IMG/VR virus record: IMGVR_UViG_3300036768_001501
Location: 1-64,000 of that record
Length of the DNA stretch: 64,000 nt
Source of the DNA: a virus
Strand: one strand, 5' to 3'
Position numbers and translations under genes: made by a program. Shown here piece after piece: positions 15,774 to 25,044 of this stretch. The first letter of the stretch is position 1, and every line of letters starts with the position of its first letter. Below the pieces are notes generated by a model, which was not told where the DNA came from, ran no database searches, and was given only the letters and a program-made list of their open reading frames with translations.

Positions 15774-17344
15774 GAAGGAAGAAGCCGAGCAAGCTCACGG
15801 ACGATGTTCGCCTCAAAATTGCCGAGGCGATTCTTCGCCTGCCTGGAGATTTGCGCCATGCGGTCGCTTCCGTTGCAATGGAAGCGTTCGGCTCGGCTGC
15901 GTTCGATGACTATGAGAACATTTTAACGTTCAAGGAGTTCGTCAAGCAGGCTTGGCACTTAGTCGAGCCGGAAACGCCGTTCCTTGAGTCGTACGCTATC
16001 GATGCCATTATCGAGCACCTGGAAGCCGTAGCGCGCGGGGACATTCGCCGTCTCGTTATCTGCATTCCGCGCCGGATGGGTAAGAGCCTAATTTGCAGCG
16101 TGCTCTACCCAGCCTGGCTCTTCTCTGTCGATCCGGCAATTCGGCTCATTTGCTGCTCGTACTCCTTGGCGTTCGTGCGCCGTGACGCCGTCAAGACGCG
16201 CGATTTGATGCGCTCGAATTGGTACAAGTCGCGCTACGGCAAGCGGGTGCAAATCCGTATGGACCAGGAGCAGGCGCACTGGTTCTATACAACGAAGGGT
16301 GGATTTCGCCTGGCAACATCGCCTGGCGGTATCGGCGTCGGTGAAGGTGCCGACATTCAGATTGTAGACGACCCGCACAAGCCGCAAGATGTCGGCTCGA
16401 TGGCAAAGCGGCAGGCGGTGATCGACTGGTGGGAAGGCACCATGTCCGGATCGGCAAGGGACCCGAACACGCTTCGCCGAATTGTTGTGCAGCAAAGGCT
16501 GCATCCGGCAGATTTGGCTGGCGTGTGCATTGCCAAGGGGTACGATGCTCTCATTTTGCCAATGGAGTACGATGGCGTGCGCCGGTCTACGTCTCTTGGT
16601 AATTATGACTGGCGCAAAGAGCCAGGCGAGCTTCTCTGGCCGGAACGGTTCAGCCAGGAAGATGTCGAGATGCTCAAACTTGAGCTTGGTCCGCGTGGCT
16701 ATGCAGCACAATGCCAGCAGCAGCCGCGTGGTGACGAACTTAAGCTGTTCATGGAAGAGGATTGGATGTTCTGGCAGTCGGTTGACTCGCTACCCATGAT
16801 TGCCGACGTGCCACTGATCGGACAGGTGACTGCAGTGCCGCTACCAAGCACTTTTGATAGGATGGTGATTAGCTGGGACGTCGGTCTGACTGAATCAGAA
16901 GGCAGCAACTGGACCGTTGGTCAGGTTTGGGGCGAAGCGAACGGGATGTATTACCTGATTGACGAGTTCAGGTTCCGTGGCGGGTACATTACGTTCTCTG
17001 AGCAATTCCGCATGGCGTACACGCAGTACAGCTACATCTTGACGCATCTCATTGAAGAGACATCCGTAACAAAAACTCTGCTAGACATTTTGGCTTCTTC
17101 TTATGACGGCATTGTGCGCGTGCCTCCGGTCGGCGACAAGGAATTACGCGCCCAAGTAGCCTCACAGCTACAGAAAGAGCATCGGCTGGTGATACCGCTC
17201 CCGTCCGAGAAATCTTGGGTGAACTCGTTCATACAGGAGTTTGCTGCTTTCGGGGGTAGTCAGAAGCGTGACGACGACCGCGTGGACGCCTGCTCGCAGG
17301 CCATTATTTACATGCGCAAAAATGCACCTTTAGCGTACGTATAA
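15770..17344 (+). CDS. terL: Terminase large subunit
   Basis: A 524-residue packaging motor. The N-terminal ATPase has a Walker A ICIPRRMGKS (residues ~98-106), an arginine-rich 'SYSLAFVRRDAVKTRDL' region, and Walker B with catalytic acid QIVDDPHK (~197-204). The C-terminal RNase H-like nuclease begins at VISWDVGLTESEG (Asp ~370) and ends with a KRDDDRVDACSQA motif carrying the last metal-binding acids. The enzyme translocates DNA into the procapsid and cuts it. It begins the head gene cluster and overlaps the putative small subunit. Length is typical for HK97-like siphoviruses. Confidence 0.95.
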   Translation: MRRKKPSKLTDDVRLKIAEAILRLPGDLRHAVASVAMEAFGSAAFDDYENILTFKEFVKQAWHLVEPETPFLESYAIDAIIEHLEAVARGDIRRLVICIPRRMGKSLICSVLYPAWLFSVDPAIRLICCSYSLAFVRRDAVKTRDLMRSNWYKSRYGKRVQIRMDQEQAHWFYTTKGGFRLATSPGGIGVGEGADIQIVDDPHKPQDVGSMAKRQAVIDWWEGTMSGSARDPNTLRRIVVQQRLHPADLAGVCIAKGYDALILPMEYDGVRRSTSLGNYDWRKEPGELLWPERFSQEDVEMLKLELGPRGYAAQCQQQPRGDELKLFMEEDWMFWQSVDSLPMIADVPLIGQVTAVPLPSTFDRMVISWDVGLTESEGSNWTVGQVWGEANGMYYLIDEFRFRGGYITFSEQFRMAYTQYSYILTHLIEETSVTKTLLDILASSYDGIVRVPPVGDKELRAQVASQLQKEHRLVIPLPSEKSWVNSFIQEFAAFGGSQKRDDDRVDACSQAIIYMRKNAPLAYV

Positions 17345-17346
17345 TA

Positions 17347-17355
17347 TGTTATAAT
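17347..17355 (+). promoter_or_regulatory. Extended -10 promoter, leaderless portal mRNA
   Basis: TGt-TATAAT is a perfect extended -10 element. The predicted start of transcription is at 17362-17363, where an ATG of the portal frame begins. No convincing -35 box is seen. Translation would be leaderless. Confidence 0.55.
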
Positions 17356-17362
17356 GCTTGGT

Positions 17363-18760
17363 ATGCAGAAACCTGGGTTTTTCTCTAGATTAAGACGTGC
17401 CTTGAGGCTGGCCCCAAGGGAAGAGAGGCCGCCGTTTGGTGTGCCGTTCGTCTCTCCAATGAATGCCGTAGACTGGCCAGAGATTCTTAGCGCATACAGG
17501 AACGATTCGCCGTGGCTTCGGTCGATTGTCAGTACTATTGCCATGTCCGTTGCTATGGCGGAAATGCGCGTGTACAGGCCGAGAAGGCAAGATGACGACA
17601 GCCTAATGGAGGTTGCACGTCGTGGGCTGTCAGCAAGGCAACCTGTTCTTAAAACAGCGTTTGTAAACAACGAGCTCGAAGAGGTGTCTAGCCTGCATCC
17701 GGTGGTTCAGCTTCTGAACGGCGTTAATACGACCATGTCCGGGTTCATGTTGATGTATATTACGCAGGTGTACCAGGAGCTTGTCGGTGAAGCATTTTGG
17801 TACTTGGAACGGAACCGTGTCGGGTCGCCTGTTTCTGCCATTCCTGTCCCGCCATCGACGGTGATCCAGGTGCCAGTTCAGAAGGGCGACAAATATGTTA
17901 TGAACGTTCGTGGCAAGCTGTACGAAGCAAACTATGAAGACATGTTGTACTTCAAATGGCCAGACCCGCTTGCCCCACTAGGTCGCGGCTCTGGAATTGG
18001 CGATGCGCTGCGCATGGAGGTGTCTTCTGATCGTAGTGCCGGCAAGATGATTGCTCGCCGGTTTGCCTCACAAGCAGTGCCGCCGGTGATCATGTCCATC
18101 AGTGGCACGTCCGATTCGGAGCTTAGGAACCTAAAGCGCTACTGGCTTGAAGAGGCGCATTCGCTCTGGGTGGCTGGCGTGCCGTTCCTGATCAATAAGG
18201 ACTTCAATGCAGTCGAAGTTGGTGGGAATTTCCAAAGCCTGCAATTTGCCGAATTGCGGCAAATTCAGCGCGACGTGTTCATTAATGCATTTGGAATTCC
18301 GCCAGAAATTATTGGTCACCAGAAGAACGCGAACCGCTCGACGATTTCGGCGGCTGAGTACCTGTACAATAAGCTCAGAATTCTCCCTCGCCTGGAAGCT
18401 AACCGCCAGGTGCTTCAGAACCAGCTTGCTACCCAATATGGTAGGGCGAAGTTGATTATCGATTATGAGAATCCAGTAGATGAAGATAAGGAGTTCCAAT
18501 TGCGCGCACTGGCTCAGAACCCAGATAGCGTAACGATTGACGAGTGGCGCACGCGCGTTCAGGGCTTGCCGCCTCTTGGCGGTCGGCTCGGGGCCTCGCT
18601 GCTTCTGCGCAACAATCGTGCAGTTATGAATATTGATGATCTGGAATCAGGGCAGGCTCAGCAGGCAAATGGCTCTGGCAAGATCAATGGCAACAGCGTT
18701 GATGATGAATGGGTTATTGGCGATGAAGAAGGCGATACGCCTTCTGTACGCATAAATTAA
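17363..18760 (+). CDS. Portal protein
   Basis: A 465-residue HK97-type portal; the first ATG of the frame (17354) is inside the -10 box, so the ATG at 17363 is preferred. Family features include a conserved 'HPVVQLLNGVN' stretch with a downstream 'YLERNRVG' strand, a 'YFKWPDPLAPLGRGSGIG' segment typical of portals, and a long stem region with 'FGIPPEIIGHQKNANRSTISAAEY' (quoted in parts, about residues 310-335). The dodecameric ring is the entry for DNA and docks the terminase and connector. The C-terminus is acidic and disordered. Confidence 0.93.
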   Translation: MQKPGFFSRLRRALRLAPREERPPFGVPFVSPMNAVDWPEILSAYRNDSPWLRSIVSTIAMSVAMAEMRVYRPRRQDDDSLMEVARRGLSARQPVLKTAFVNNELEEVSSLHPVVQLLNGVNTTMSGFMLMYITQVYQELVGEAFWYLERNRVGSPVSAIPVPPSTVIQVPVQKGDKYVMNVRGKLYEANYEDMLYFKWPDPLAPLGRGSGIGDALRMEVSSDRSAGKMIARRFASQAVPPVIMSISGTSDSELRNLKRYWLEEAHSLWVAGVPFLINKDFNAVEVGGNFQSLQFAELRQIQRDVFINAFGIPPEIIGHQKNANRSTISAAEYLYNKLRILPRLEANRQVLQNQLATQYGRAKLIIDYENPVDEDKEFQLRALAQNPDSVTIDEWRTRVQGLPPLGGRLGASLLLRNNRAVMNIDDLESGQAQQANGSGKINGNSVDDEWVIGDEEGDTPSVRIN

Positions 18761-18774
18761 GTGCTGCTAGATTG

Positions 18775-18803
18775 TTGATTTTAGAACATGATTTGTGTAC
18801 TTT
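18775..18803 (+). promoter_or_regulatory. Weak promoter candidate before protease/capsid genes
   Basis: TTGATT (18775-18780), 17-bp spacer and TACTTT (18798-18803), in the 57-bp gap after the portal gene. There is no extended -10. It could boost capsid transcription. Confidence 0.3.
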
Positions 18804-18823
18804 GTTAGAAAGAGAGAGTGGCC

Positions 18824-20182
18824 ATGTTGGAAGTTGAGATGGAAACTGGTGGGCTAACTGCTCTGCAATCTGCTTTTACGTCCATGCGCGTAGATCGAGA
18901 AAACCGCGTGATCTACGACGTTTCTATCATTACTGCCGGTGAGGCGCTCGGGCACGGCTTGTGGATCGATGAAGTGATGTTGCATCAGGTCATTCGGGCT
19001 GCTTCCGGCAGGCGGAACGGCATTCCGATGCGGTGGACGCATCCTTCCCTGTGCAACGATACAATGGGGAAGCAGATTGCCCGTGCGACTAACTTCCGGT
19101 ACGACCCGGAGTCGCGGTCAGTCCGAGCTGATGTGCATTTCTATAAGAAAACCAGCGGGCAGCGTGCCGAAATGGTCGATACGATTCTCGATTTGGCAGA
19201 AGAAGACCCGGAAGTACTCGGCTTGAGCATTGTGTTCGAGCGTGACCTTGAGGCTGAAGATGCGTTTGTAGAATCGCATCGGAACGAAAATGGCGAGTTC
19301 GTAAGTCCAGACCCAGCCAATAAGGAGAATTATCCTCACACGAGGCTGGCAAAGCTAGACTGGGTCGATTTCGTCAATGAGCCGGCAGCGAATCCACGCG
19401 GCCTGTTCCAGGCGGCGAGCACAAACGATGTTCTATTCGAGCTGTTCGATGCTTTCGTAAGCGGCAAGCCGAACGCTTTCTTGGCAAGCCGGTTCTATGA
19501 CGTGTTTGGCATTTCGTTCGAGACGGCGCTTCGTATTTTCCTTGAGTACGTCCGCGACCGCGATTTGGTCATTGCGAAGCGCGACCAGATTTTTAAGAAA
19601 GAAGTATTGCGGGCTATTTCGTACGATGCCGCTCACCCGAACGGCACGCCAAAGGCTCCAGAAGACGAGCCGTGGGACGGTCCAGGCGAAGTTGCCAAGG
19701 CCGATGTTTCCGATCTCAAGATTATGTGCGCCTGGGTCGAGGATGGTAAGGAAGATTTGAAGACTGCGTACAAATTCCCGCACCATAAGGCCGAAGGACG
19801 CCATCCTGTGGTTTGGCGAGCTGTGGCGAATGCCGCCGCACGCTTGCCGCAGGCGAATATCCCTGAAGATGACGTTCCTGGGGTGAAGCGTCATCTTGCG
19901 CGACATTATCGTGAATTTGACAAAGAGCCGCCGTTCGAGCGCGAAGGAGCTGATTGGCTTGGGTATGAGAAGGAGCTGAAACTGTACAGTTATCCGCTTT
20001 CCGATCAGGAGCTTTGCTCGCTGCTAGACAAATATGGTCTTCATGAGGAGAGCGAAGCTCTTCGCGGTAAGGTAAATGAAAAGAAAGAAGATAAAGTCGA
20101 GTCCGCACAATCTATTGAAGAGTTAAAGAAAATTTTAGAAGATAGTATCAAGAGGTTTAAAACACTGATTGGCAAGGAGTAA
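18824..20182 (+). CDS. Prohead protease with C-terminal scaffold-like region
   Basis: A 452-residue protein from the ATG at 18824 (a GTG at 18818 is the alternative). The N-terminal ~190 residues resemble phage prohead proteases: a 'GIPMRWTHPSLC' histidine segment and a 'VLGLSIVFERD' serine segment could supply the catalytic His and Ser. Residues ~285-375 form a separate domain with 'LKIMCAWVEDGK' and 'YKFPHHKAEGRHPVVWRAVANAAARL', and end with 'HLARHYREF'; this module recurs in phage protease proteins. A charged, coiled-coil-like C-terminus (KEDKVESAQSIEELKKIL) may act as scaffold. It lies directly before the capsid gene, as expected for a protease that matures it. Confidence 0.75.
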   Translation: MLEVEMETGGLTALQSAFTSMRVDRENRVIYDVSIITAGEALGHGLWIDEVMLHQVIRAASGRRNGIPMRWTHPSLCNDTMGKQIARATNFRYDPESRSVRADVHFYKKTSGQRAEMVDTILDLAEEDPEVLGLSIVFERDLEAEDAFVESHRNENGEFVSPDPANKENYPHTRLAKLDWVDFVNEPAANPRGLFQAASTNDVLFELFDAFVSGKPNAFLASRFYDVFGISFETALRIFLEYVRDRDLVIAKRDQIFKKEVLRAISYDAAHPNGTPKAPEDEPWDGPGEVAKADVSDLKIMCAWVEDGKEDLKTAYKFPHHKAEGRHPVVWRAVANAAARLPQANIPEDDVPGVKRHLARHYREFDKEPPFEREGADWLGYEKELKLYSYPLSDQELCSLLDKYGLHEESEALRGKVNEKKEDKVESAQSIEELKKILEDSIKRFKTLIGKE

Positions 20183-20185
20183 CCG

Positions 20186-21358
20186 ATGGAGTCGGCATTG
20201 AAAGAGTACATTGACAAAAAGTTTGAAGAGCTGGCCGATGTTGTGAACCAGCCGGTTCGCACGCAGGCAACCGTAACGCCGAGCGCTCACTATGATGCGA
20301 GCCTTTTCGCAAAGGTTGCGCTCACGCGGGCGGCAAAGGCGTTGAATCTCAACGTTGACGAGTACTGGCATCGACTGACCGGTACTCGGTTCGAGCCTTG
20401 GGTCATTGCTGGCGAGGTTGACTTTTCCAAGGTTGCTCTGCAGACCTCGTTCGCTCAATCCACCCTGGCGCCCGAACTTGGTGGCAACCTGGTATTTCCG
20501 GATTTCTCTGGGCTGCAGGTCGATGCGTTTCTGCGACCGGTTTCGGTTGTACGCCGCAATGTCCAGAACGTAGTTCAGAGCGAGCGCCCGATTCCGTTTG
20601 CTCGTGTGAGCGAAGGTGTTAACTTCAAGGCGTTCGGCGAAGGGCAGCCGATCCCTGCAACTGGCTACAAGACTGAAGTCTTTACGCTGACTCCAAAGAA
20701 ACTCGGCGGCCTGGTGTCGTTGACCTCTGAATCGGTGGCCGCGCCGGTTGTTGGCGTCTTGCAGATGCTGCAGAATGATATGCAAAGCGAAATGCAGAAA
20801 GTGCAAGACTACATGATGCTGCTTGGTACCGGTACCCAGCACGAGCCGAAGGGGCTGCGTAACTGGTCCGGTACGGACATTGCTGCGAACGGTACGATTA
20901 ACGTTGACAACACGATTCGCGATCTTACCAAAGTCATTCTCGCGTTGCGTTCGGCGAATATCCCGATGGCAAAGCCGGTTTGGTTCATTTCGCCGCGCAC
21001 CGAGCACTTCCTGGTGAACCTGAACAATGGCGTGCTCTACATCTTCAAAGAGGAGATGTTGCAGCAGAAGAAGATTCTCGGGATTCCCTATGAAGTTACC
21101 ACGCTGATTCCCGAGAACCTTGGCGCTGGCAATGACGAGTCCTTCGTGATCCTGGCTGACATGTCCTATGCGGTGATTGTCGATTCGCCGACTGTGGACT
21201 TCAAGGTATCGTCTGAAGCCAGCTACACTGATGGTTCGCAAATCTTCAGCGCTTTCCAGAATGACCTCCTGCTGGTGCGCATGTTTACGAAAGTCGATTT
21301 CGGCGTGCGTCACCCGAAGGCGGTTGCGACCCTGACTGGTGTTAAGTGGGGAGCGTAA
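20186..21358 (+). CDS. Major capsid protein (HK97 fold)
   Basis: A 390-residue protein with the typical HK97 gp5 layout: a charged helical N-terminus (delta-like, ~residues 1-45), then 'QSTLAPELGGNLVFPDF' where the N-arm starts, an E-loop region 'GEGQPIPATGYKTEVFTLTPKKLGGLVSLTSES', and the P-domain with 'ILALRSANIPMAKPVWFISPRT'. The end has an A-domain 'ILADMSYAVIVDSPTVDFKVSSEA ... DLLLVRMFTKVDFGVRHPKAVATL' (long pieces quoted by ends). It forms the icosahedral shell. It follows the protease by 3 nt. Confidence 0.95.
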   Translation: MESALKEYIDKKFEELADVVNQPVRTQATVTPSAHYDASLFAKVALTRAAKALNLNVDEYWHRLTGTRFEPWVIAGEVDFSKVALQTSFAQSTLAPELGGNLVFPDFSGLQVDAFLRPVSVVRRNVQNVVQSERPIPFARVSEGVNFKAFGEGQPIPATGYKTEVFTLTPKKLGGLVSLTSESVAAPVVGVLQMLQNDMQSEMQKVQDYMMLLGTGTQHEPKGLRNWSGTDIAANGTINVDNTIRDLTKVILALRSANIPMAKPVWFISPRTEHFLVNLNNGVLYIFKEEMLQQKKILGIPYEVTTLIPENLGAGNDESFVILADMSYAVIVDSPTVDFKVSSEASYTDGSQIFSAFQNDLLLVRMFTKVDFGVRHPKAVATLTGVKWGA

Positions 21359-21383
21359 TAGCGTAGGCTAGAGGAGCTTAGAG

Positions 21384-21794
21384 ATGGCAAAGCACATTTA
21401 CGAAGTAGTCAGCAAGGCAGTTAAGGTCGGGGGCCAAGTGGCCCCCGCCTCTCGCGCTAATGGGGCGTCGGCAAATACGATTGCGGCTAATCGTGTTGAT
21501 TTTACTGAAGCGATTGTTGTCCTGAACACGGGAGCAACGACCGGTAGCCCGACTAGCGTTAACGTTTCGGTTGACCTACAGCACTCTGACGATGGTACCA
21601 CCTGGAGCGCCCTGGCGTCTGGTGTTGTGTCCGCGAACGGCGCTAACCAGGCTAAGCATGCCGGTGTTGACCTGCTCGGGGCTAAGAAATTCGTGCGTGC
21701 TGTTGTGAGCGTGTCGCTGAGTGGTGGCACCAATCCTGAGGTGCAGTGCGCGGCTACGCTGATTCTTGCCGGCTCGTCTAAAATTCCTGCCTAA
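21384..21794 (+). CDS. Putative capsid decoration or head protein
   Basis: A 136-residue beta-rich protein directly after the capsid gene. It has Thr/Ser/Val/Ala-rich strands with a 'SVDLQHSDDGTTWSAL' turn that is common in small phage head/tail beta-sandwich proteins. No cysteine and no membrane segment. Position favours a decoration protein that binds the shell. A small tail protein is the alternative. Confidence 0.55.
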   Translation: MAKHIYEVVSKAVKVGGQVAPASRANGASANTIAANRVDFTEAIVVLNTGATTGSPTSVNVSVDLQHSDDGTTWSALASGVVSANGANQAKHAGVDLLGAKKFVRAVVSVSLSGGTNPEVQCAATLILAGSSKIPA

Positions 21795-21807
21795 TTCATA
21801 AACGAAT

Positions 21808-22812
21808 GTGTTGCTTAGCTCCTCAGCTCTTTGCTCGATCGACGACGTCCGAGCGTACCTGTACGGCACTACAGGTAACGAAAAACTAGATCGTGTCATT
21901 GCGCTGATGATCAACGGCCTGTCTGTTGCCTTCGAGGCGGCGACAGGCCGTAAAATTTTGCGCACGCAGCGCGTGGAGGAGTTCAATTCCCCACAGCATG
22001 TCGTGCAGTTGTCTTATCGCGTCGAAGCTCCGCCAATTGTTCCTGGGTCGGTTACGTTGAAATATAGTCCAACGCGGGATTTCGTTGGTAACGTAACGGC
22101 CTATACAGAGAACAAGGAGTATGTTGTTGATTATAACAACGGCATCATTTCTGTTGTGATGCCTTCTTTCTGGGGTGTTGGCTGGGGCGATCCAATGCAT
22201 CCGATTGCTTACAATGCTTCTAGCGACCTGTACGGCTTTCCGCGCGAAACTCACTCTCTGCAAGTCACTTACGTTGGCGGGCTGGTTGTTCCGCGTCCGG
22301 CACAGCCGCAGTTGCCGTTGCACTCGCTCAGTGCCGGCAGCCTTTCAGGCAAGTACTTGTATTCGTTTAGCGTTGTCGATGCTAGCAATGTCGAGACAGC
22401 ATCGACACGTCCATTTTTGCAGCTTGATTTGGCTAACCAGCAAGTGACTTTTACTTTCCCCGACCCTGGGGCTGGCAAGAAGTACGTTATCTACCGTAGT
22501 CCAGCCAATACAGATGATCTGTTCTTCTTGGCAGAAGTGAATGGCCCGTGGCCAGCCACGTACGTAGACAATAATGCGGACAGCGCCTTGAACAGTACGC
22601 GATTGCCATTTTCTCCAGGCCCGCTCGAAGTTCCTGACGACCTGCGTCTAGCCGCCGCACAGCAGGTGGCTGACTGGGTGAATCGCGGTGGTTCAGTGAC
22701 TACGGTGGCAGTTTCTGGCCCGCTTGGGCTTGGCTCGCGTCAATACGATGGCAGCAAGTTTACTTCGTTTATGCAAGAGATGATTGTTGCTTATCGTATC
22801 CTAAGAACCTAA
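21808..22812 (+). CDS. Head-tail connector with inserted Ig-like domain
   Basis: A 334-residue protein from a GTG. The N-terminal ~170 residues fit a gp6-like head-tail connector: a helical 'SIDDVRAYLYGTTGNEKLDRVIALMINGLSVAFEAATGRKI' start (quoted by pattern, residues 8-48) and beta strands with 'PGSVTLKYSP'. The C-terminal helix 'DLRLAAAQQVADWVNRGG' closes the connector fold. Between them (about residues 175-270) is an insertion with 'GKYLYSFSVVDASNVET' and 'KKYVIYRSPANTDDLFFLAE' that resembles Ig/Fn3-like domains. The same insertion type occurs in the tail tube protein and in the fibre-like protein. The connector joins portal and tail. Confidence 0.75.
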   Translation: MLLSSSALCSIDDVRAYLYGTTGNEKLDRVIALMINGLSVAFEAATGRKILRTQRVEEFNSPQHVVQLSYRVEAPPIVPGSVTLKYSPTRDFVGNVTAYTENKEYVVDYNNGIISVVMPSFWGVGWGDPMHPIAYNASSDLYGFPRETHSLQVTYVGGLVVPRPAQPQLPLHSLSAGSLSGKYLYSFSVVDASNVETASTRPFLQLDLANQQVTFTFPDPGAGKKYVIYRSPANTDDLFFLAEVNGPWPATYVDNNADSALNSTRLPFSPGPLEVPDDLRLAAAQQVADWVNRGGSVTTVAVSGPLGLGSRQYDGSKFTSFMQEMIVAYRILRT

Positions 22813-22830
22813 GCACTTAAGTTGCAATTT

Positions 22831-22865
22831 CTGTTGCATGGCTCAGCTTTTGAGCTATGCAACAG
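22831..22865 (+). promoter_or_regulatory. 15-bp hairpin just upstream of rad50
   Basis: Arms 22831-22845 and 22851-22865 pair over 15 bp (one G-U) around a 5-nt loop. The stem ends 4 nt before the ATG of the Rad50 gene and 18 nt after the connector stop. There is no T tract, so it is a poor terminator. No SD is visible for rad50, so the hairpin may control its translation or mark a processing site. Confidence 0.6.
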
Positions 22866-22869
22866 TGCC

Positions 22870-25044
22870 ATGCTGATTGAAAAGCTAACGCTTCGTGGCT
22901 TTAATGGTCTTAGGCATATCGGTGGTACCGTTGAAGTAGAATTTCCGTCGTCTGGGCTGATTGCTATTGTCGGCCCGAACGGGTCTGGCAAGACGACGCT
23001 GATTGATAATGTTCACCCGTATAGATTGATGCCGTCTAAGGTTTCCAGCTTTACCCCTAGGGCATTTTCCTTCTACGATCACACATACGGCAAGGCAGTC
23101 AAGGAGCTGTTCTTTTCTTACCAAGGCAAGCGTTACCGCTCTCTGGTCGAGATTGACTCTGATCGCAGCAAGCAATCTGCTTACTTGTTTGAAATTACTC
23201 AGTCTGGTGAGGAACCTGTTGCGATTGGTGGCTATGTCTCCGATGGTAACGTTTCAACATATGATACGCTGGTCGAGCTGTTGTTTGGTCCTCCGTCGGT
23301 CTTCTTTTCTGCTGCTTTCGTTCCGCAGGGTAGACGCTTAGCAAGCACGCTCTCGCCTACGGCATTGCGTTCTATCTTTGTACTGTCGCTTGAGCTGGAC
23401 AAGATTCAATCTTGGCATGAGAAGGCAAAAGAATATGTCAGGCTTGGCGAGCGCGAGGTCGATACTCTCTATGCCAAGATAGAGACTGGCTTGGATTGGG
23501 TGCGTAAGGCTATCGAGGAGCAGCGTGCATCAGTTTTGTCACTAGATCAAGAGGCGAAAGGATGCATTGAGCAGATTGGTAATATCGATGCGTTGCGTGC
23601 AGAGGTCGAGCGTCTTGAGAAGCTGAGCGCCGAGCTGCGTAATGCTCTGGAGGCTAAGAAGGTAGAGCTTGCTCGCGCCAAGGCTGCTCATGATGCGGCA
23701 GCGAAGTCCGGCATTCAGCTTGTTGCGCAACTAGAGAGCAGGATTCGCCTGATTGACCAGTCGATGAATTCCATCAAGAGCAATATCCAGGCAGCCGAAA
23801 GAGCCGTTCAACTTGAGTGCAACGTTGCGTATTTGAACGGCAAGATCGAGAGCTTGTTGTTGGGGCTTAATGATAAGATTGGATTTGCATCTTCTGATGA
23901 GGTAGTGCAGTGGATGCTTAAAGATATTGGTGCTTCCCTGGATGAACCGACGCTTCGTGTACTGGGGCGAAAACTGAGTGCATTGAGTGAGCAATATAGT
24001 TCTGGAAGATATGATCCTGTGAAAGTTCCGTGTGACGAGTCGCTGTTTTCTCGATGCCCACTTTACAAAGAGCAGCCAAGATGGACGCATAGCCAGGTCG
24101 TGACTGCGCACGAGCGTGTTGCGGCGTGCCTGGATGTGATTGCTCAGATTGACAAATGCCAAAAGGAGCTTGATCTTGCTAAGGCTTCGCTTGAGTCGAT
24201 TCGGATGCGCGCTGGTAACGTTGACGCTCTTAGGGGAGAATTATCTAGCCTTGAAAAGCAGAAGGCTGAATTAGAGAACGAGCTAAAGCAGGCAAGGCAG
24301 AGTGCAGTCGGTAATTTTGTTGATAATGGTCTGCAGTCAGATGTCGAGCAGCTTGCCGCTGAGCTAGCTCATGTCGGCGCGAAGCTGGCAGAGTACTCAC
24401 GGAAATTGCGCGATGCAGAACTTCATGCCGCTCGCTTGGATTCTATTTGCCTGTCTCTGGATCGTGCCTTGTCATCTATTGATGGCATTGGAAAACATTG
24501 TGATGAGATCGAGGCAGACATCTTGGCGCTTGGTGCGGCGAAACATCGGCTAGACCACGATTACCTTCTGCGTAGTGCATTGAGCGAGCGTGGCGTTCAG
24601 ACAATGCTACTTACGCGAGGCATCCAGGACGTGGAGCGCATTGCTAATGAGCTGCTCGGCTTAGCTCTCGGCGGGCGCTACAAGATTTCGTTCAGCTTCA
24701 TTCGTGAGCTGAAATCAGGCGATAGCAAGATGGAGTTTTCTTTGTCTTTGATTGATTCCGTGCTCGATACTAAGCGCGATTTGTCTACGCTTAGCGGCGG
24801 CGAATCTGTAATGGTCATGGAGGCAGTTTCGCGTGCGCTTGCCATCTGCTGCATGCCTGGCATTCGTACGATTGTCGAAGACGAAGCCGATGGCGCGCTT
24901 GATACTGAAAGACGCGGAGAAATCTTGCAACTGAAACGTGCTGCGCTAAGTGCTGGGCATATTGTGAAGGATATTTTTGTAACTCACAGCAGTGAGATCG
25001 TTGCCGGTGCCGATCATGTACTAGAAGCGCCGCTGTTTTGCTAG
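22870..25044 (+). CDS. sbcC: Rad50/SbcC-type ATPase
   Basis: A 724-residue SMC-like ATPase from the ATG at 22870; a TTG-started frame from 22822 would include the hairpin and is less likely. It has an N-terminal Walker A IVGPNGSGKTTLID (residues ~36-48), two long coiled-coil segments, and a C-terminal ABC signature LSGGES with a following 'TIVEDEADGALDTE' Walker B. At the coiled-coil apex (about residues 394-402) there is C-x7-C, a possible zinc hook but wider than the usual CxxC. Together with the Mre11-like nuclease it should process DNA ends. It is placed inside the head-tail operon, not beside its partner. Confidence 0.9.
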   Translation: MLIEKLTLRGFNGLRHIGGTVEVEFPSSGLIAIVGPNGSGKTTLIDNVHPYRLMPSKVSSFTPRAFSFYDHTYGKAVKELFFSYQGKRYRSLVEIDSDRSKQSAYLFEITQSGEEPVAIGGYVSDGNVSTYDTLVELLFGPPSVFFSAAFVPQGRRLASTLSPTALRSIFVLSLELDKIQSWHEKAKEYVRLGEREVDTLYAKIETGLDWVRKAIEEQRASVLSLDQEAKGCIEQIGNIDALRAEVERLEKLSAELRNALEAKKVELARAKAAHDAAAKSGIQLVAQLESRIRLIDQSMNSIKSNIQAAERAVQLECNVAYLNGKIESLLLGLNDKIGFASSDEVVQWMLKDIGASLDEPTLRVLGRKLSALSEQYSSGRYDPVKVPCDESLFSRCPLYKEQPRWTHSQVVTAHERVAACLDVIAQIDKCQKELDLAKASLESIRMRAGNVDALRGELSSLEKQKAELENELKQARQSAVGNFVDNGLQSDVEQLAAELAHVGAKLAEYSRKLRDAELHAARLDSICLSLDRALSSIDGIGKHCDEIEADILALGAAKHRLDHDYLLRSALSERGVQTMLLTRGIQDVERIANELLGLALGGRYKISFSFIRELKSGDSKMEFSLSLIDSVLDTKRDLSTLSGGESVMVMEAVSRALAICCMPGIRTIVEDEADGALDTERRGEILQLKRAALSAGHIVKDIFVTHSSEIVAGADHVLEAPLFC

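Noticed and set aside
20135-21313. 392-codon minus-strand frame opposite the capsid gene
   Set aside because: The plus-strand frame is a clear HK97 capsid protein; the antisense frame is His/Arg/Asn-rich as expected from codon complement.
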